From Anaerolineales bacterium (GTDB lineage: Bacteria > Chloroflexota > Anaerolineae > Anaerolineales > Villigracilaceae), in contig JAICRQ010000045.1 of the NCBI GenBank assembly GCA_025966435.1, forward strand, positions 1-12,431: a stretch of 12,431 nt of DNA, read 5' to 3'. The position numbers and the translations under genes were made by a program. The notes beneath the pieces were generated by a model, which was not told the origin of the DNA, searched no databases, and saw only the letters and a program-made list of their open reading frames with translations. This document shows, piece by piece, positions 1 through 7,567 of the stretch. Numbering within the stretch: the stretch's first letter is position 1; every line of letters begins with the position of its first letter.

Positions 1-7
1 CCTCTTT

Positions 8-14
8 GGAGAAG
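8..14 (+). promoter_or_regulatory. Shine-Dalgarno that fixes the start of the HAD gene
   Basis: GGAGAAG lies a few bases before the ATG at 18. This favours ATG 18 over the in-frame TTG at 6, which would put the ribosome site inside the gene. Confidence 0.6.
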
Positions 15-17
15 CAT

Positions 18-680
18 ATGAGAGCTCTAATCTTTGATCTGGATGGCACGCTGGTCGATACCGTCTACGCCCACATATTTGCCTGGCAGAAGGCACTAGC
101 GGAGGCGGGGATGGCACTGGAGGGCTGGCGCATCCACCGCAAGATTGGCATGAGCGGCGGACTGTTTACGAGAGCTGTTGCGCGTGAGCTCGGACGAGAG
201 ATCAAAGCTGAGGAAGAAGAGTCTCTTCAGCACCGTCACGGAGAACTCTTTCGAGAGCTTCTGCCAGAGCGCCGTCCCTTGCCTGGAGCCGTGGAACTCA
301 TCCAATTTCTTTACGCAAATAACGTCCTGTTCGGGATCGCTACGTCCGGCAGACGGCCGGAGATCAACGCCTCGCTGGATGTGCTGGGGATTAAGGAGGA
401 GACGGTGATCGTAGAACGCGGTTCGGTCGCGCGCGCCAAGCCAGAACCGGATCTCTTCCTTGCCTGCCAGGAACGGCTGAGAGTCAGCGTCAACGATTGC
501 TACGTGGTTGGCGATGCTGTCTGGGATCTGCTCGCCGCGCGGCGGGCGGGTATGTTGAGCGTTGGATTGCTGAGCGGAGGCTATGGCGAAGATGAATTAA
601 GTCAGGCTGGGGCGTTCCGTGTATACCGCGATCCCGCGGAGCTGCATCGCTCGCTGGACGAACTTGGCCTCTTGCCATGA
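18..680 (+). CDS. HAD-superfamily phosphatase (phosphoglycolate-phosphatase-like)
   Basis: A 220-residue cytoplasmic hydrolase of the haloacid dehalogenase superfamily, which removes phosphate from small phosphorylated metabolites through an aspartyl-phosphate intermediate. All four HAD motifs are present. Motif I is FDLDGT, with nucleophile Asp7 and acid/base Asp9. Motif II is ATSG, with Thr109/Ser110. Motif III is Lys141 in AKPEPD. Motif IV is GDAVWD, with Asp166 and Asp170. A helical cap (about residues 15-85) between motifs I and II makes it a C1-cap enzyme of the Gph / beta-phosphoglucomutase group, and the length is normal for that group. ATG 18 is chosen because FDLDGT then falls at the usual N-terminal position and a Shine-Dalgarno precedes it. 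It converges with the oxidase gene, the stops being 7 bp apart. Substrate cannot be told from sequence: phosphoglycolate or a sugar phosphate is likely, and beta-phosphoglucomutase activity is possible but not supported. Confidence 0.88.
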   Translation: MRALIFDLDGTLVDTVYAHIFAWQKALAEAGMALEGWRIHRKIGMSGGLFTRAVARELGREIKAEEEESLQHRHGELFRELLPERRPLPGAVELIQFLYANNVLFGIATSGRRPEINASLDVLGIKEETVIVERGSVARAKPEPDLFLACQERLRVSVNDCYVVGDAVWDLLAARRAGMLSVGLLSGGYGEDELSQAGAFRVYRDPAELHRSLDELGLLP

Positions 681-687
681 CCATTCA

Positions 688-2253
688 TTACTCGGCTCCG
701 ACCTTCCGCGCCAGGTCCGGCAGGGACGTACCTCGTATATGGGACGCGGCGCGAACCGCAAGTGCACAGGCGGTCAGTGTAGGATTGTTCGCCATCGAAG
801 TCGGTATGTTGCCCAGGCCGCCGAGGTACAGATTATCGAAGCCCCAGACCTTCGAGAAAGAATCCGTGACCGAGGTTCTTTTCCCTTCGTCCGTATTATC
901 TCCCATTCGATATGTACCCTGAAGATGCAGCGTACTCCCCGGCGGAGAGATCGTCGGCAGCCCTTGTATCGTGCCAATTGCATAGGCGGTGCGCACCATA
1001 TCCCACCACATCCGGACAGCGCGTATCCGGTCGTTCCAGCTGTAGCGGAAATCAATGGTAATCTGCGGCATCCCAAAGCGGTCATTATATTTTTCGCTGA
1101 AGGTAATGCGGTTGTCTTCCGAAATGTCCACGATGCCATACCACGTCAGGCGTACCTGTTTGCGCACGTCCACGCCGGGCCAGTAAATGAACTGCCTGCC
1201 CAGGCGGTGAACCTGCCCATGCCAGGGTTTTTCTGGCGTTGGCGGAAATCCAAACGCCGGACCGGGATCGGTATGCGAAATCGGGATCGAATGGTCGCGC
1301 GAAGGATTCCCCGGTATCGTCCGCATCTCATCCAGGATGTCTGAGTTGACGACGATCTGACAGCTGCTCTCCAGGTTATCATTAAGGTAACGCCCCAGGG
1401 CATACGGGCGAATGTTCGACTGCCAGAGCAGGCGAGGTGTAAGAAAGGCACCCCCCGCGACGATGAACAAATCTGCATAAATGTCGAAGGTGGTGTATGT
1501 GTGCAGATCGCGCACCGTCACCGCAGTCACTTTGTTGCCAGACCAGCACAACTTCTCTGCGCGATGCTCTGCCAGGATCTTAAGACGGGGCGGCGAAGTC
1601 AGCGGCTCATCCAGCAGCGATCCAAGAATCGTATCCGCCCCAGTCCATCGGATGAAGTACGCCTCCGGGTCATCGCTGGTGATCTTTTCCCCTGCCTGTT
1701 GCAGCGGGGTCATCAGGAAGCCCTTCTGCTGCAGCTGGTCGTGAATGACTGTGCCCAGCAGGGAATGATCATAGACATCCGTGCGCACATTCAGCAATCG
1801 TTTCGCGATCGCGAGCATGTGTGTCCAATCCTCCGCCGGGATGAAGGGCGCGCGCTCGAACGGCTCCGGGTCCGGGGTAGAGGCTGTCCAGAGGGTGAGC
1901 ATGCCTCCCACAGCATACGCAGTGGAGGCTGCCGGCATGTTGCGCCACCACTTTTGCTCCGGGTTCTCAAAATTTTGCCGCATATTGGACTTTGAAGGGA
2001 CTAGAGAATAACTTTCCGGCACCGAGTACGTTTCAAGCTGCGAGAAAATGGTATCGGAAAACAGGTTTGGTTCCTGTTGATAGCGGAACGCGTTTTTCAA
2101 GTGTTCCCCAGGGCGGTTGGAAAGTTGTTTGCCTGCCTCCACCATGACAACTTTGAGATCGAGACCTGCACCAGCCAACAAGCGCGCAAATGTCGCGCCC
2201 ACGGCGCCCGATCCAACAATCAGGATATCCGTCGTTATGTCATTGTGCGGCAT
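688..2253 (-). CDS. GMC-family FAD oxidoreductase, pyranose 2-oxidase / C-glycoside 3-oxidase-like
   Basis: A 521-residue flavoenzyme of the glucose-methanol-choline family. An N-terminal Rossmann fold carries GSGAVG (14-19) and the FAD-ribose acidic residue Glu39 in VEAG. A mid-protein GGMLTLWTASTP segment (116-127) and the C-terminal LHLQGTYRMG (442-451) and GNIPTSMANNPTLT (481-494) segments match pyranose 2-oxidase. The catalytic His/Asn pair of that family corresponds to His443 and Asn490. These enzymes oxidise a ring hydroxyl of a sugar or glycoside and pass electrons to O2 or quinones. The His that covalently binds FAD in fungal pyranose oxidase (THW) is Leu121 here, so FAD should be non-covalent, as in some bacterial relatives. 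No signal peptide or membrane segment is seen, so it is probably cytoplasmic. It is the last gene of the operon, 9 bp after UbiA, with an AGGAG Shine-Dalgarno overlapping the UbiA stop. Actual substrate is unknown. Confidence 0.85.
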   Translation of the reverse strand: MPHNDITTDILIVGSGAVGATFARLLAGAGLDLKVVMVEAGKQLSNRPGEHLKNAFRYQQEPNLFSDTIFSQLETYSVPESYSLVPSKSNMRQNFENPEQKWWRNMPAASTAYAVGGMLTLWTASTPDPEPFERAPFIPAEDWTHMLAIAKRLLNVRTDVYDHSLLGTVIHDQLQQKGFLMTPLQQAGEKITSDDPEAYFIRWTGADTILGSLLDEPLTSPPRLKILAEHRAEKLCWSGNKVTAVTVRDLHTYTTFDIYADLFIVAGGAFLTPRLLWQSNIRPYALGRYLNDNLESSCQIVVNSDILDEMRTIPGNPSRDHSIPISHTDPGPAFGFPPTPEKPWHGQVHRLGRQFIYWPGVDVRKQVRLTWYGIVDISEDNRITFSEKYNDRFGMPQITIDFRYSWNDRIRAVRMWWDMVRTAYAIGTIQGLPTISPPGSTLHLQGTYRMGDNTDEGKRTSVTDSFSKVWGFDNLYLGGLGNIPTSMANNPTLTACALAVRAASHIRGTSLPDLARKVGAE

Positions 2254-2259
2254 ACATCA

Positions 2260-2264
2260 CTCCT
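2260..2264 (-). promoter_or_regulatory. Shine-Dalgarno of the GMC oxidase overlapping the UbiA stop codon
   Basis: On the minus strand the sequence reads TAGGAGTGATGTATG. TAG is the UbiA stop, AGGAG is a strong ribosome site, and ATG starts the oxidase 6 nt later. The arrangement suggests translational coupling of the two genes. Confidence 0.8.
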
Positions 2265-3180
2265 AGAATTCGGCAGTCCCTTCCAAGATCATCAGAACAC
2301 TCATGTATAACAACGCCAGCAATGTAATGATGTAAACGAGATGCCGCGGAAATCTACGGCTCGCTCTGCTCCGCCTGTGGGACATTTGGTATATTGCTTT
2401 CGGCAAAGCCAGCAATCCAAGCGGCACGAATAGCCAGGGAATCGTCCCGCTGCCCACTGCCAGGAGGCTGAGCAATACCACAGCCAGGGTGGATACTTTA
2501 AGAGCAAAGACGGTCTTTGCCCGCCCTACACGTGTAGCAAAGTTGGTGTCGGTGCGAGTGTCTACCTCAAAATCCCGGATCTGTTGATTGAGCTGACCGT
2601 TCAATGAGGTCAAAAAAAAGAGCCCCAGCAAGATCCCATCCAATTGCGTCACAGGTGACCGGGTTAGCCAAAGGCATACCATGTACGGCCAGGTTTGGAC
2701 GAATAATGCATGGGTCAACACATCCAGCCCGGGCCTGCTCTTCAGGCGCAGGGGTGGCGCGGAATACATCCACATCACTAGAAAATTCATCAGCAGAATG
2801 GTGAGGCCCCGCCAGCTAAAGGAAAGAAACACCGCGGCGGACAGCCCAAACGTCAGGACCGTTACAACCCATACCAGCCGGCGCAAGCCGGGACGCTGGA
2901 CGAAAAGATTCTGACTCGCCTTGAACTCATCAGTACTGTCATGGGCAGCATCAAAGTAATCATTCAACCAGTAACCAAGCCAGTAATTGGCTGTAATGGC
3001 AACGAGCAGCAGCAGGGTCTGGACAGTTATGACATGATGAACCACAAGCGCAAGCGCGCATACAAGAAAGGTCACACCCCAGGCATCGATCCGTTTCAAC
3101 CCCCAGCATTCGAGGTGCCAGAACACCCGAGAGACGACAGCCGGCGCACTCTTGATTTGGTTTTGATGGATTGTCGTCAT
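2263..3180 (-). CDS. UbiA-family integral membrane prenyltransferase
   Basis: A 305-residue, strongly hydrophobic protein with about eight to nine membrane helices. UbiA enzymes transfer a polyprenyl group from the diphosphate onto an aromatic, glycerol-phosphate, sugar-phosphate or carotenoid acceptor, inside the membrane. Both Mg-diphosphate motifs are intact: Asn73-Asp77-Asp81 in NDYFDAAHD (NxxxDxxxD) and Asp203-Asp207 in DFEVD (DxxxD). The family segment YSAPPLRLKSR (139-149) is also present. The start is 2 bp after the cyclase stop; AAAGGT upstream is a fair ribosome site inside the end of the cyclase gene. The oxidase follows 9 bp downstream. No quinone, chlorophyll or archaeal-lipid genes lie nearby, so MenA/UbiA/ChlG/DGGGP synthase roles are not supported. 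The tail after motif 1 (KASQN, 87-91) resembles the motif spacing of carotenoid or lipid prenyltransferases more than UbiA proper. Family is certain; acceptor unknown. Confidence 0.88.
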   Translation of the reverse strand: MTTIHQNQIKSAPAVVSRVFWHLECWGLKRIDAWGVTFLVCALALVVHHVITVQTLLLLVAITANYWLGYWLNDYFDAAHDSTDEFKASQNLFVQRPGLRRLVWVVTVLTFGLSAAVFLSFSWRGLTILLMNFLVMWMYSAPPLRLKSRPGLDVLTHALFVQTWPYMVCLWLTRSPVTQLDGILLGLFFLTSLNGQLNQQIRDFEVDTRTDTNFATRVGRAKTVFALKVSTLAVVLLSLLAVGSGTIPWLFVPLGLLALPKAIYQMSHRRSRASRRFPRHLVYIITLLALLYMSVLMILEGTAEF

Positions 3181-3182
3181 GG

Positions 3183-6100
3183 TCAGCGGACCTTTGTAGT
3201 GTTCCGGGCATCCTGCAGCCGCGAATCAAAGTAGAAAACACTCATCTGCTGAAGAAGTTGTTGGGCACGCTCCAGGTGTGCGTGTCGGGCGGGATCGCCT
3301 ACCTCCAGGTGACGACCGAGCTCGTAATTCGCCAATGCTTCCTCCAGAGGCATTTGCAAATCCCGGGCGCGTGCCAGGCTTTGATTCCACAATTTGAATG
3401 CCTGTTTGCGGCGCCCAGACAGCCACGCATACACGCCTTGTATTCTCAGCCGGGCAGCTTCACCAAGGGGGAGGATTTGAGCATAGCGTGTAAGCTGCTT
3501 GCATGCACGGATTGCCTGCTGCTTGAGGTAATTTACATCGGAGAGGGCATTGCGTTCCCAAAGGCTGAGATATGTATCTGCCGCGGCAACGTAAACCGTC
3601 AGCAGCCCAAAAGACGTCGGTCGCTCACCCGAAATCAGATCGAGAAGCTGCCTGGCATTCTCCTCCGCTGCGGCCCACTCCCCTCGCTCCAGATGCACCT
3701 GCGCGCTCACCCCGTAAAACTTCTGGCGCGGACCCGGCTCGTTGCTTTCCATGACAAGCCCTTCCAGCTCTTTTGCCAGTGCCAGGATATCATCACGATC
3801 TTGCAGCAGCAAATGGGTCTCCATGCGGCTGGTCAGACTCCAGGATTGCTGCACGATATCGTCCTGCTGTTTGGCTGCTGTATAGAGGCGGTCGGCGAGT
3901 TCGGCAGAGAGCCGAACCTGCCCCTGATAATATTTTACGCGCGTCAGCATTTCCATGCACACGCCCCACCACTCCCAGACGCGCCCGTCCTCGAACGCGG
4001 CAATTGCCTGTTGCAGTCGCTCTCCGGTTTCTTCGAGGCGCCCTGCACCCGCGCTGTAAACGCTTGTAGCCATCAGCACCCGCGCCTCGATGAGCGGATT
4101 GTTTATCTGCTCTGCCGTTTGCAGAGACAGCCGCTCATATAACCTTGCCAATCTGTGCACGGGCAAAAGACCTGCCGCACCGGTCACATAGGAATAAGCG
4201 ACTGCCAGTTCTGGTGATGGACCAATCTCTTCCGCCAGGTTCATGGACGCCAACGGGCAGTAGATCATCTTTCCTGCATTGTTCTGAATAAAATATAGTA
4301 GCCCCAGCCTCTCCAAAATTTTGCAAGCCAGACGCCTAGCCTCCAGTGCATCATCGGTCAGAGACTGGCCGGCTTCATGATCCTTCCGGCGGAGGCGAAT
4401 ACGGGTCTGTTGAGCAATTTCTCTGGTGATCGCCGCGACGAGACGACCCATCGTATCCGGCAACGGCCAATTCAAGTAACGCAGAGACCGGCTGAAGTGC
4501 TCCTCACATTCTGCTAGGTGACCCAGACGGTTGTGAGCCTCGCCCAGTTGCTGCTCCCACTGCGCCATCCGTAGATCGGAAACACCAACTGTCATCGCGT
4601 TTTGAGGCGTCACAATAGACAGCAGCCTGCTGAAATACTCTACCGCCTCCTGATTGGCATAATTGCGCAGAGCAGCCTCACCCGCTTTTTCGAGATATTC
4701 AATCGCTTTCTGTGTAGCTCTTGCCTCCGGAGCCGTCTGGCTGGCGATCAGCCAGTGGTGGGCAAGAATCGGAAAGAATGCAGACAGGTCTTTAGCAAAC
4801 GCTTGCTCATACCATTCTGCCACCGCCTGATGTAACTGCCGCCGCTGTGAAAACAACATCAGGTTGTAGGCAACCTCCTGGGTAATCGCGTGCTTGAAGA
4901 TATAGGCAAGGTCCGGCGCCTCCGACTCGATCAGCGTGAGACTCACTCGCGTGAAGGTCTCCAGATACTGGTTCAAGGCATGCTTGTCGGTCTCAATCGG
5001 ATGGATCGCCTGAAGCACTCGGAAAGCAAAGATGCGGCCGATCACACTGGCAACCTTTAGCGTCAACTGCTGTGATGGACTCAGGCTGTCGATGCGACTC
5101 GTAATGGCTGCCTCAAGGTTATCTGGGATGCTGACGGAATCAAGATTGGTCAAGCCAGGAGCAAGCCGGCATTCCTCCCCTTCGATGAGCAGGATACCTG
5201 AATCACGCAGCGCGTACGCCAGCTCCTCGGCAAAGAAGGGATGACCCTCAGATTTCTCACGGATCAATCTGCCTGCCTGCAAAGGTATGGATTTAACACC
5301 CAGCCGCTGGCAGACAAGCTCTTCCACATCATCGAGGGGCATCGTATCCAGACGGATGAATGTCGTATCGGGGTGTTCTGCCAGCTCCTTGAACTGCTGA
5401 GGTACCGGGGGTGAATACGGGCGGGTATTCACAGCCAGCAGCAGAGGGCGCACCCGCCGAACCATATCAGACAATAATGTCCATGAGGCGGAGTCCAGCC
5501 AGTGCAGGTCCTCCAGCGTGACCAGGGCCGGGGATTGCTCTGCCTCGTGCTGCAGCAACCGCATCAGCAGGTCACGGATGCTGTTGCCGCGCACCTCGCC
5601 TGTCATGGCAGAGGTAAATTCATTTTCCGGAATGGAAAAAGGCAAGACCACGCTCAGCAGGGGTGCGTAGCGCAAGAGTTGCGTGTCGATCGTCCGTAGT
5701 TTTTCAAGAACGATATCCAAAATCCTGGAGCGGTCCTCATCATGCAGCTGTGCTTTCGCAATGAACTCTTCGATCGCAAAAAGGCGATTAAACACCGAGC
5801 GCCAGGCAAAGTAAGGATTATTCCTTTCAATGGCGTCGCCGCTGCCGGAAAAAACCTTCACATCGGATATCTCTGCCTGACGCACCAGCTCATCCATCAA
5901 ACGCGATTTGCCAATGCCTGCCTCTCCATGTAACACTATCGTCCGGAACGGGGTACCGCGCTGCAGTTCCTGGATGGCGTTGACCAGCAGAGACTTTTCC
6001 TCCCGGCGGCCGATCAGCTCGGTTGGTGCGCGGACCGCACCTTTCTTCTCCCGCAGTGGATGGAAAACCTCGATCAACTCACTGCGGCCCTTCATCTTCC

Positions 6101-7409
6101 GTGGGGGCAGTGCTTCGAATTCAGCGCGCTCCCGGGTAGACTCATAGGTCGCGCGGTCGCAAAGAATCGCGATGCCATCTCGCTCCAGGATCTCTGTCTG
6201 TTGGAGAGCGAGGCTCATTAGGCGCCCAGCCAAATTTACCGAGTTCCCGATGAACGTATATTCACGACGATGGTTTGTACCAATCAAGCCACAAAACACC
6301 CGTCCCGTGGTCACGCCGATGGCGCCTCGGATGCTTCGTGCATGTAATTCATCGCGGATCAACATGGCTGTTTGAATACCTCGCAGGGGGTCGTCGGTGT
6401 GGGCTAGTGGAGGCAAACCCAATGCTGCATCGATCATCACACCTTTATCGTCCTGGCTGATCTTGTTGATGGAGCCCTCATGCCGGTAGACCAGCTGCTG
6501 AATCAGGCGCATCACCTCCTGCGCCGTCTCCAGCGAGGTGTTATGACTCATCTGCGGAAGGTTGATGAAGAGGATCGTGACCTTTCTCAGCTCCGCGAGC
6601 CAATCGGATTGACCGGCAGAAATACGGTGGATGATCGCCCCGGGGATATACGGACGAAAGGCTACTTGTGCCGCATCGTCAAACTCCAATGCTGCCTCAC
6701 TGAGATCCATCGATGGCTGAGAATGGACCTTTAGCTTGCGCAGACGGGCAGCGACTCGCGCGCCTCGACCCGGTTCGATTTCGAAACCGAAAGGTTCAGC
6801 CTCACAATCTTTCCGGATCAGCTCCCATGCTGAAGGGCTGGCAATAATATCGCCCGCGTTCGCCTGTTCATTCGCCGCGCCGATCTCAACCAGAGGCTCC
6901 CCGACCAAAACAAACTCCCAGCGATTGAACACTCCTCCGATGTGACTTTCCCAGACACGCCCGGTCCCCAGCGAAAATTTTAAGTACAGGGTCGAGCCCT
7001 CCGCCTGATAATTGAGCAGCCGTTCGCGGACTTTGAACGCGCATTCCACGGCCCGTAATGTCTGCTGGCGTTGGGTTTCCTCGGAGGCTGTATGAGCCGG
7101 GATCGGCCAGACCGCAATAACCGCGTCGCCCCCAAACTTCACGATATCCCCGCCATATTCGTACACCACGTCGATCAATTGTCCGAAATAATCGTTCAGG
7201 ATGCCAGCCAGTTTCTCCACCCCGGCAGTCCCTTTTTCTGCCAGCCGCTCAGTGAGAGCGGTAAACCCCGAAATATCCGCAAACAGGACGACTGCCAGAA
7301 AGTCCTTGGCGAGGGGCGAGTCAATCGGGTCTGGATCTTGCGCGACACGATTCTGGATCAGCCGCGGTACATAACTTGCCAGTAATTCCGTCAATTCCGA
7401 ATTTGCCAC
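3183..7409 (-). CDS. Soluble adenylyl cyclase (ADCY10)-like protein: two class III cyclase domains + AAA/STAND ATPase + TPR region
   Basis: A 1408-residue cytoplasmic signalling protein. Cyclase domain 1 (about 36-200) has metal Asp45 in FADISGFT and Asp95 in KFGGDAV. Cyclase domain 2 (about 273-452) has Lys316 in INKISQDDKG, Thr385 in EYTFIG, Asn392 and Arg396 in VNLAGR. These correspond to the adenine-recognising Lys/Thr and transition-state Asn/Arg of mammalian soluble adenylyl cyclase, so the composite active site looks complete and ATP-to-cAMP activity is likely. A P-loop ATPase follows: Walker A GEAGIGKS (495-502), Walker B LVTLEDLHWLD (629-639), EGHPFFAEEL (721-730) and a winged-helix-like stretch to about 860. 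From about 890 to the end there are helical TPR-like repeats. GTG start, with GGAGG 5 nt upstream. First gene of the operon. The Arg that binds bicarbonate in human ADCY10 aligns, from memory, with Gly177. The activating signal is unknown. Confidence 0.9.
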   Translation of the reverse strand: MANSELTELLASYVPRLIQNRVAQDPDPIDSPLAKDFLAVVLFADISGFTALTERLAEKGTAGVEKLAGILNDYFGQLIDVVYEYGGDIVKFGGDAVIAVWPIPAHTASEETQRQQTLRAVECAFKVRERLLNYQAEGSTLYLKFSLGTGRVWESHIGGVFNRWEFVLVGEPLVEIGAANEQANAGDIIASPSAWELIRKDCEAEPFGFEIEPGRGARVAARLRKLKVHSQPSMDLSEAALEFDDAAQVAFRPYIPGAIIHRISAGQSDWLAELRKVTILFINLPQMSHNTSLETAQEVMRLIQQLVYRHEGSINKISQDDKGVMIDAALGLPPLAHTDDPLRGIQTAMLIRDELHARSIRGAIGVTTGRVFCGLIGTNHRREYTFIGNSVNLAGRLMSLALQQTEILERDGIAILCDRATYESTRERAEFEALPPRKMKGRSELIEVFHPLREKKGAVRAPTELIGRREEKSLLVNAIQELQRGTPFRTIVLHGEAGIGKSRLMDELVRQAEISDVKVFSGSGDAIERNNPYFAWRSVFNRLFAIEEFIAKAQLHDEDRSRILDIVLEKLRTIDTQLLRYAPLLSVVLPFSIPENEFTSAMTGEVRGNSIRDLLMRLLQHEAEQSPALVTLEDLHWLDSASWTLLSDMVRRVRPLLLAVNTRPYSPPVPQQFKELAEHPDTTFIRLDTMPLDDVEELVCQRLGVKSIPLQAGRLIREKSEGHPFFAEELAYALRDSGILLIEGEECRLAPGLTNLDSVSIPDNLEAAITSRIDSLSPSQQLTLKVASVIGRIFAFRVLQAIHPIETDKHALNQYLETFTRVSLTLIESEAPDLAYIFKHAITQEVAYNLMLFSQRRQLHQAVAEWYEQAFAKDLSAFFPILAHHWLIASQTAPEARATQKAIEYLEKAGEAALRNYANQEAVEYFSRLLSIVTPQNAMTVGVSDLRMAQWEQQLGEAHNRLGHLAECEEHFSRSLRYLNWPLPDTMGRLVAAITREIAQQTRIRLRRKDHEAGQSLTDDALEARRLACKILERLGLLYFIQNNAGKMIYCPLASMNLAEEIGPSPELAVAYSYVTGAAGLLPVHRLARLYERLSLQTAEQINNPLIEARVLMATSVYSAGAGRLEETGERLQQAIAAFEDGRVWEWWGVCMEMLTRVKYYQGQVRLSAELADRLYTAAKQQDDIVQQSWSLTSRMETHLLLQDRDDILALAKELEGLVMESNEPGPRQKFYGVSAQVHLERGEWAAAEENARQLLDLISGERPTSFGLLTVYVAAADTYLSLWERNALSDVNYLKQQAIRACKQLTRYAQILPLGEAARLRIQGVYAWLSGRRKQAFKLWNQSLARARDLQMPLEEALANYELGRHLEVGDPARHAHLERAQQLLQQMSVFYFDSRLQDARNTTKVR

Positions 7410-7414
7410 ACTGC

Positions 7415-7419
7415 CCTCC
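7415..7419 (-). promoter_or_regulatory. Shine-Dalgarno for the GTG start of the cyclase gene
   Basis: GGAGG on the minus strand, inside GGGAGGG, lies 5 nt before GTG 7409 and supports this unusual start codon. A second G-rich Shine-Dalgarno-like run (GGGGAGGGG, 7425-7433) sits just upstream. Together they may affect leader folding or ribosome loading. Confidence 0.7.
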
Positions 7420-7450
7420 CAAGACCCCTCCCCAGGTAAACATTAATAGA

Positions 7451-7466
7451 TGTGTGATAATACACT
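7451..7466. promoter_or_regulatory. CRP-like dyad over the -10 box of the cyclase promoter
   Basis: TGTGTGATAATACACT contains perfect 4-bp arms, GTGT (7452-7455) and ACAC (7462-7465), around a 6-bp centre. It matches the CRP/FNR core TGTG-N8-CACA at 7 of 8 positions. It covers the predicted minus-strand -10 box, where a bound cAMP receptor would block transcription, as in enterobacterial cyaA autorepression. The match is short and could be chance. Confidence 0.35.
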
Positions 7467-7486
7467 TAACACTCCTGAATTGAAAA
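7457..7486 (-). promoter_or_regulatory. Predicted sigma-70-type promoter of the cyclase-UbiA-oxidase operon
   Basis: On the minus strand, a -35 TTTTCA (7486-7481) and a -10 TATTAT (7462-7457, five of six consensus bases) are separated by 18 bp. Transcription would begin near 7450, giving a leader of about 40 nt that includes the GGAGG ribosome site. The -10 is good and the -35 is fair. Confidence 0.5.
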
Positions 7487-7499
7487 GGATTTCAAGAGT
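7471..7499. promoter_or_regulatory. 29-bp interrupted inverted repeat, possible operator
   Basis: ACTCCTGAA (7471-7479) and TTCAAGAGT (7491-7499) are inverted copies with one mismatch across an 11-bp centre. A second perfect inverted repeat, TTGAAA/TTTCAA (7480-7485 / 7490-7495), is nested inside and shares the right arm. The whole element overlaps the predicted -35 of the cyclase operon, the usual position for a repressor operator. No T-tract follows, so it is not a terminator. Confidence 0.4.
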
Positions 7500-7530
7500 T
7501 GACTCTCCCTTCCCAGCCAGTACGGACCTG

Positions 7531-7544
7531 CTCTCCCCGGAGAG
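7531..7544. promoter_or_regulatory. 14-bp palindrome upstream of the alditol-oxidase -10 box
   Basis: CTCTCC-CC-GGAGAG is a perfect inverted repeat with 6-bp arms and a 2-bp centre. It lies just upstream of, or over, the expected -35 position for the TATAAT at 7568, where an activator or repressor dimer could bind. The centre is too short for a good RNA hairpin with full arms. Confidence 0.35.
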
Positions 7545-7567
7545 GATAGTACGATTTGCATTCGTTG

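Noticed and set aside
660..700. Bidirectional terminator between the convergent HAD and GMC genes
   Set aside because: Only a 4-bp stem (TGGC/GCCA near 665-677) can be drawn and there is no T-tract on either strand.
619..1344. Long plus-strand open frame opposite the GMC oxidase gene
   Set aside because: It is antisense to a gene with clear family motifs, its translation has no recognisable domain and is rich in Arg/Pro/His as typical of a shadow frame, and it overlaps the end of the HAD gene.
3171..4142. Long plus-strand open frame (323 codons) opposite the TPR region of the cyclase protein
   Set aside because: The opposite strand carries the uninterrupted 1408-residue protein. The antisense translation shows no domain, and no ribosome site was seen.
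7480..7507. Hairpins in the divergent gap as a terminator or riboswitch
   Set aside because: No T-tract follows any of the inverted repeats and no known riboswitch core is visible; operator function is the simpler reading.
7499..7526. TTGACT (7499-7504) as the -35 of a plus-strand promoter
   Set aside because: No acceptable -10 box lies 16-18 bp downstream; TACGGA at 7521 is poor. The perfect TATAAT at 7568 is too far away.
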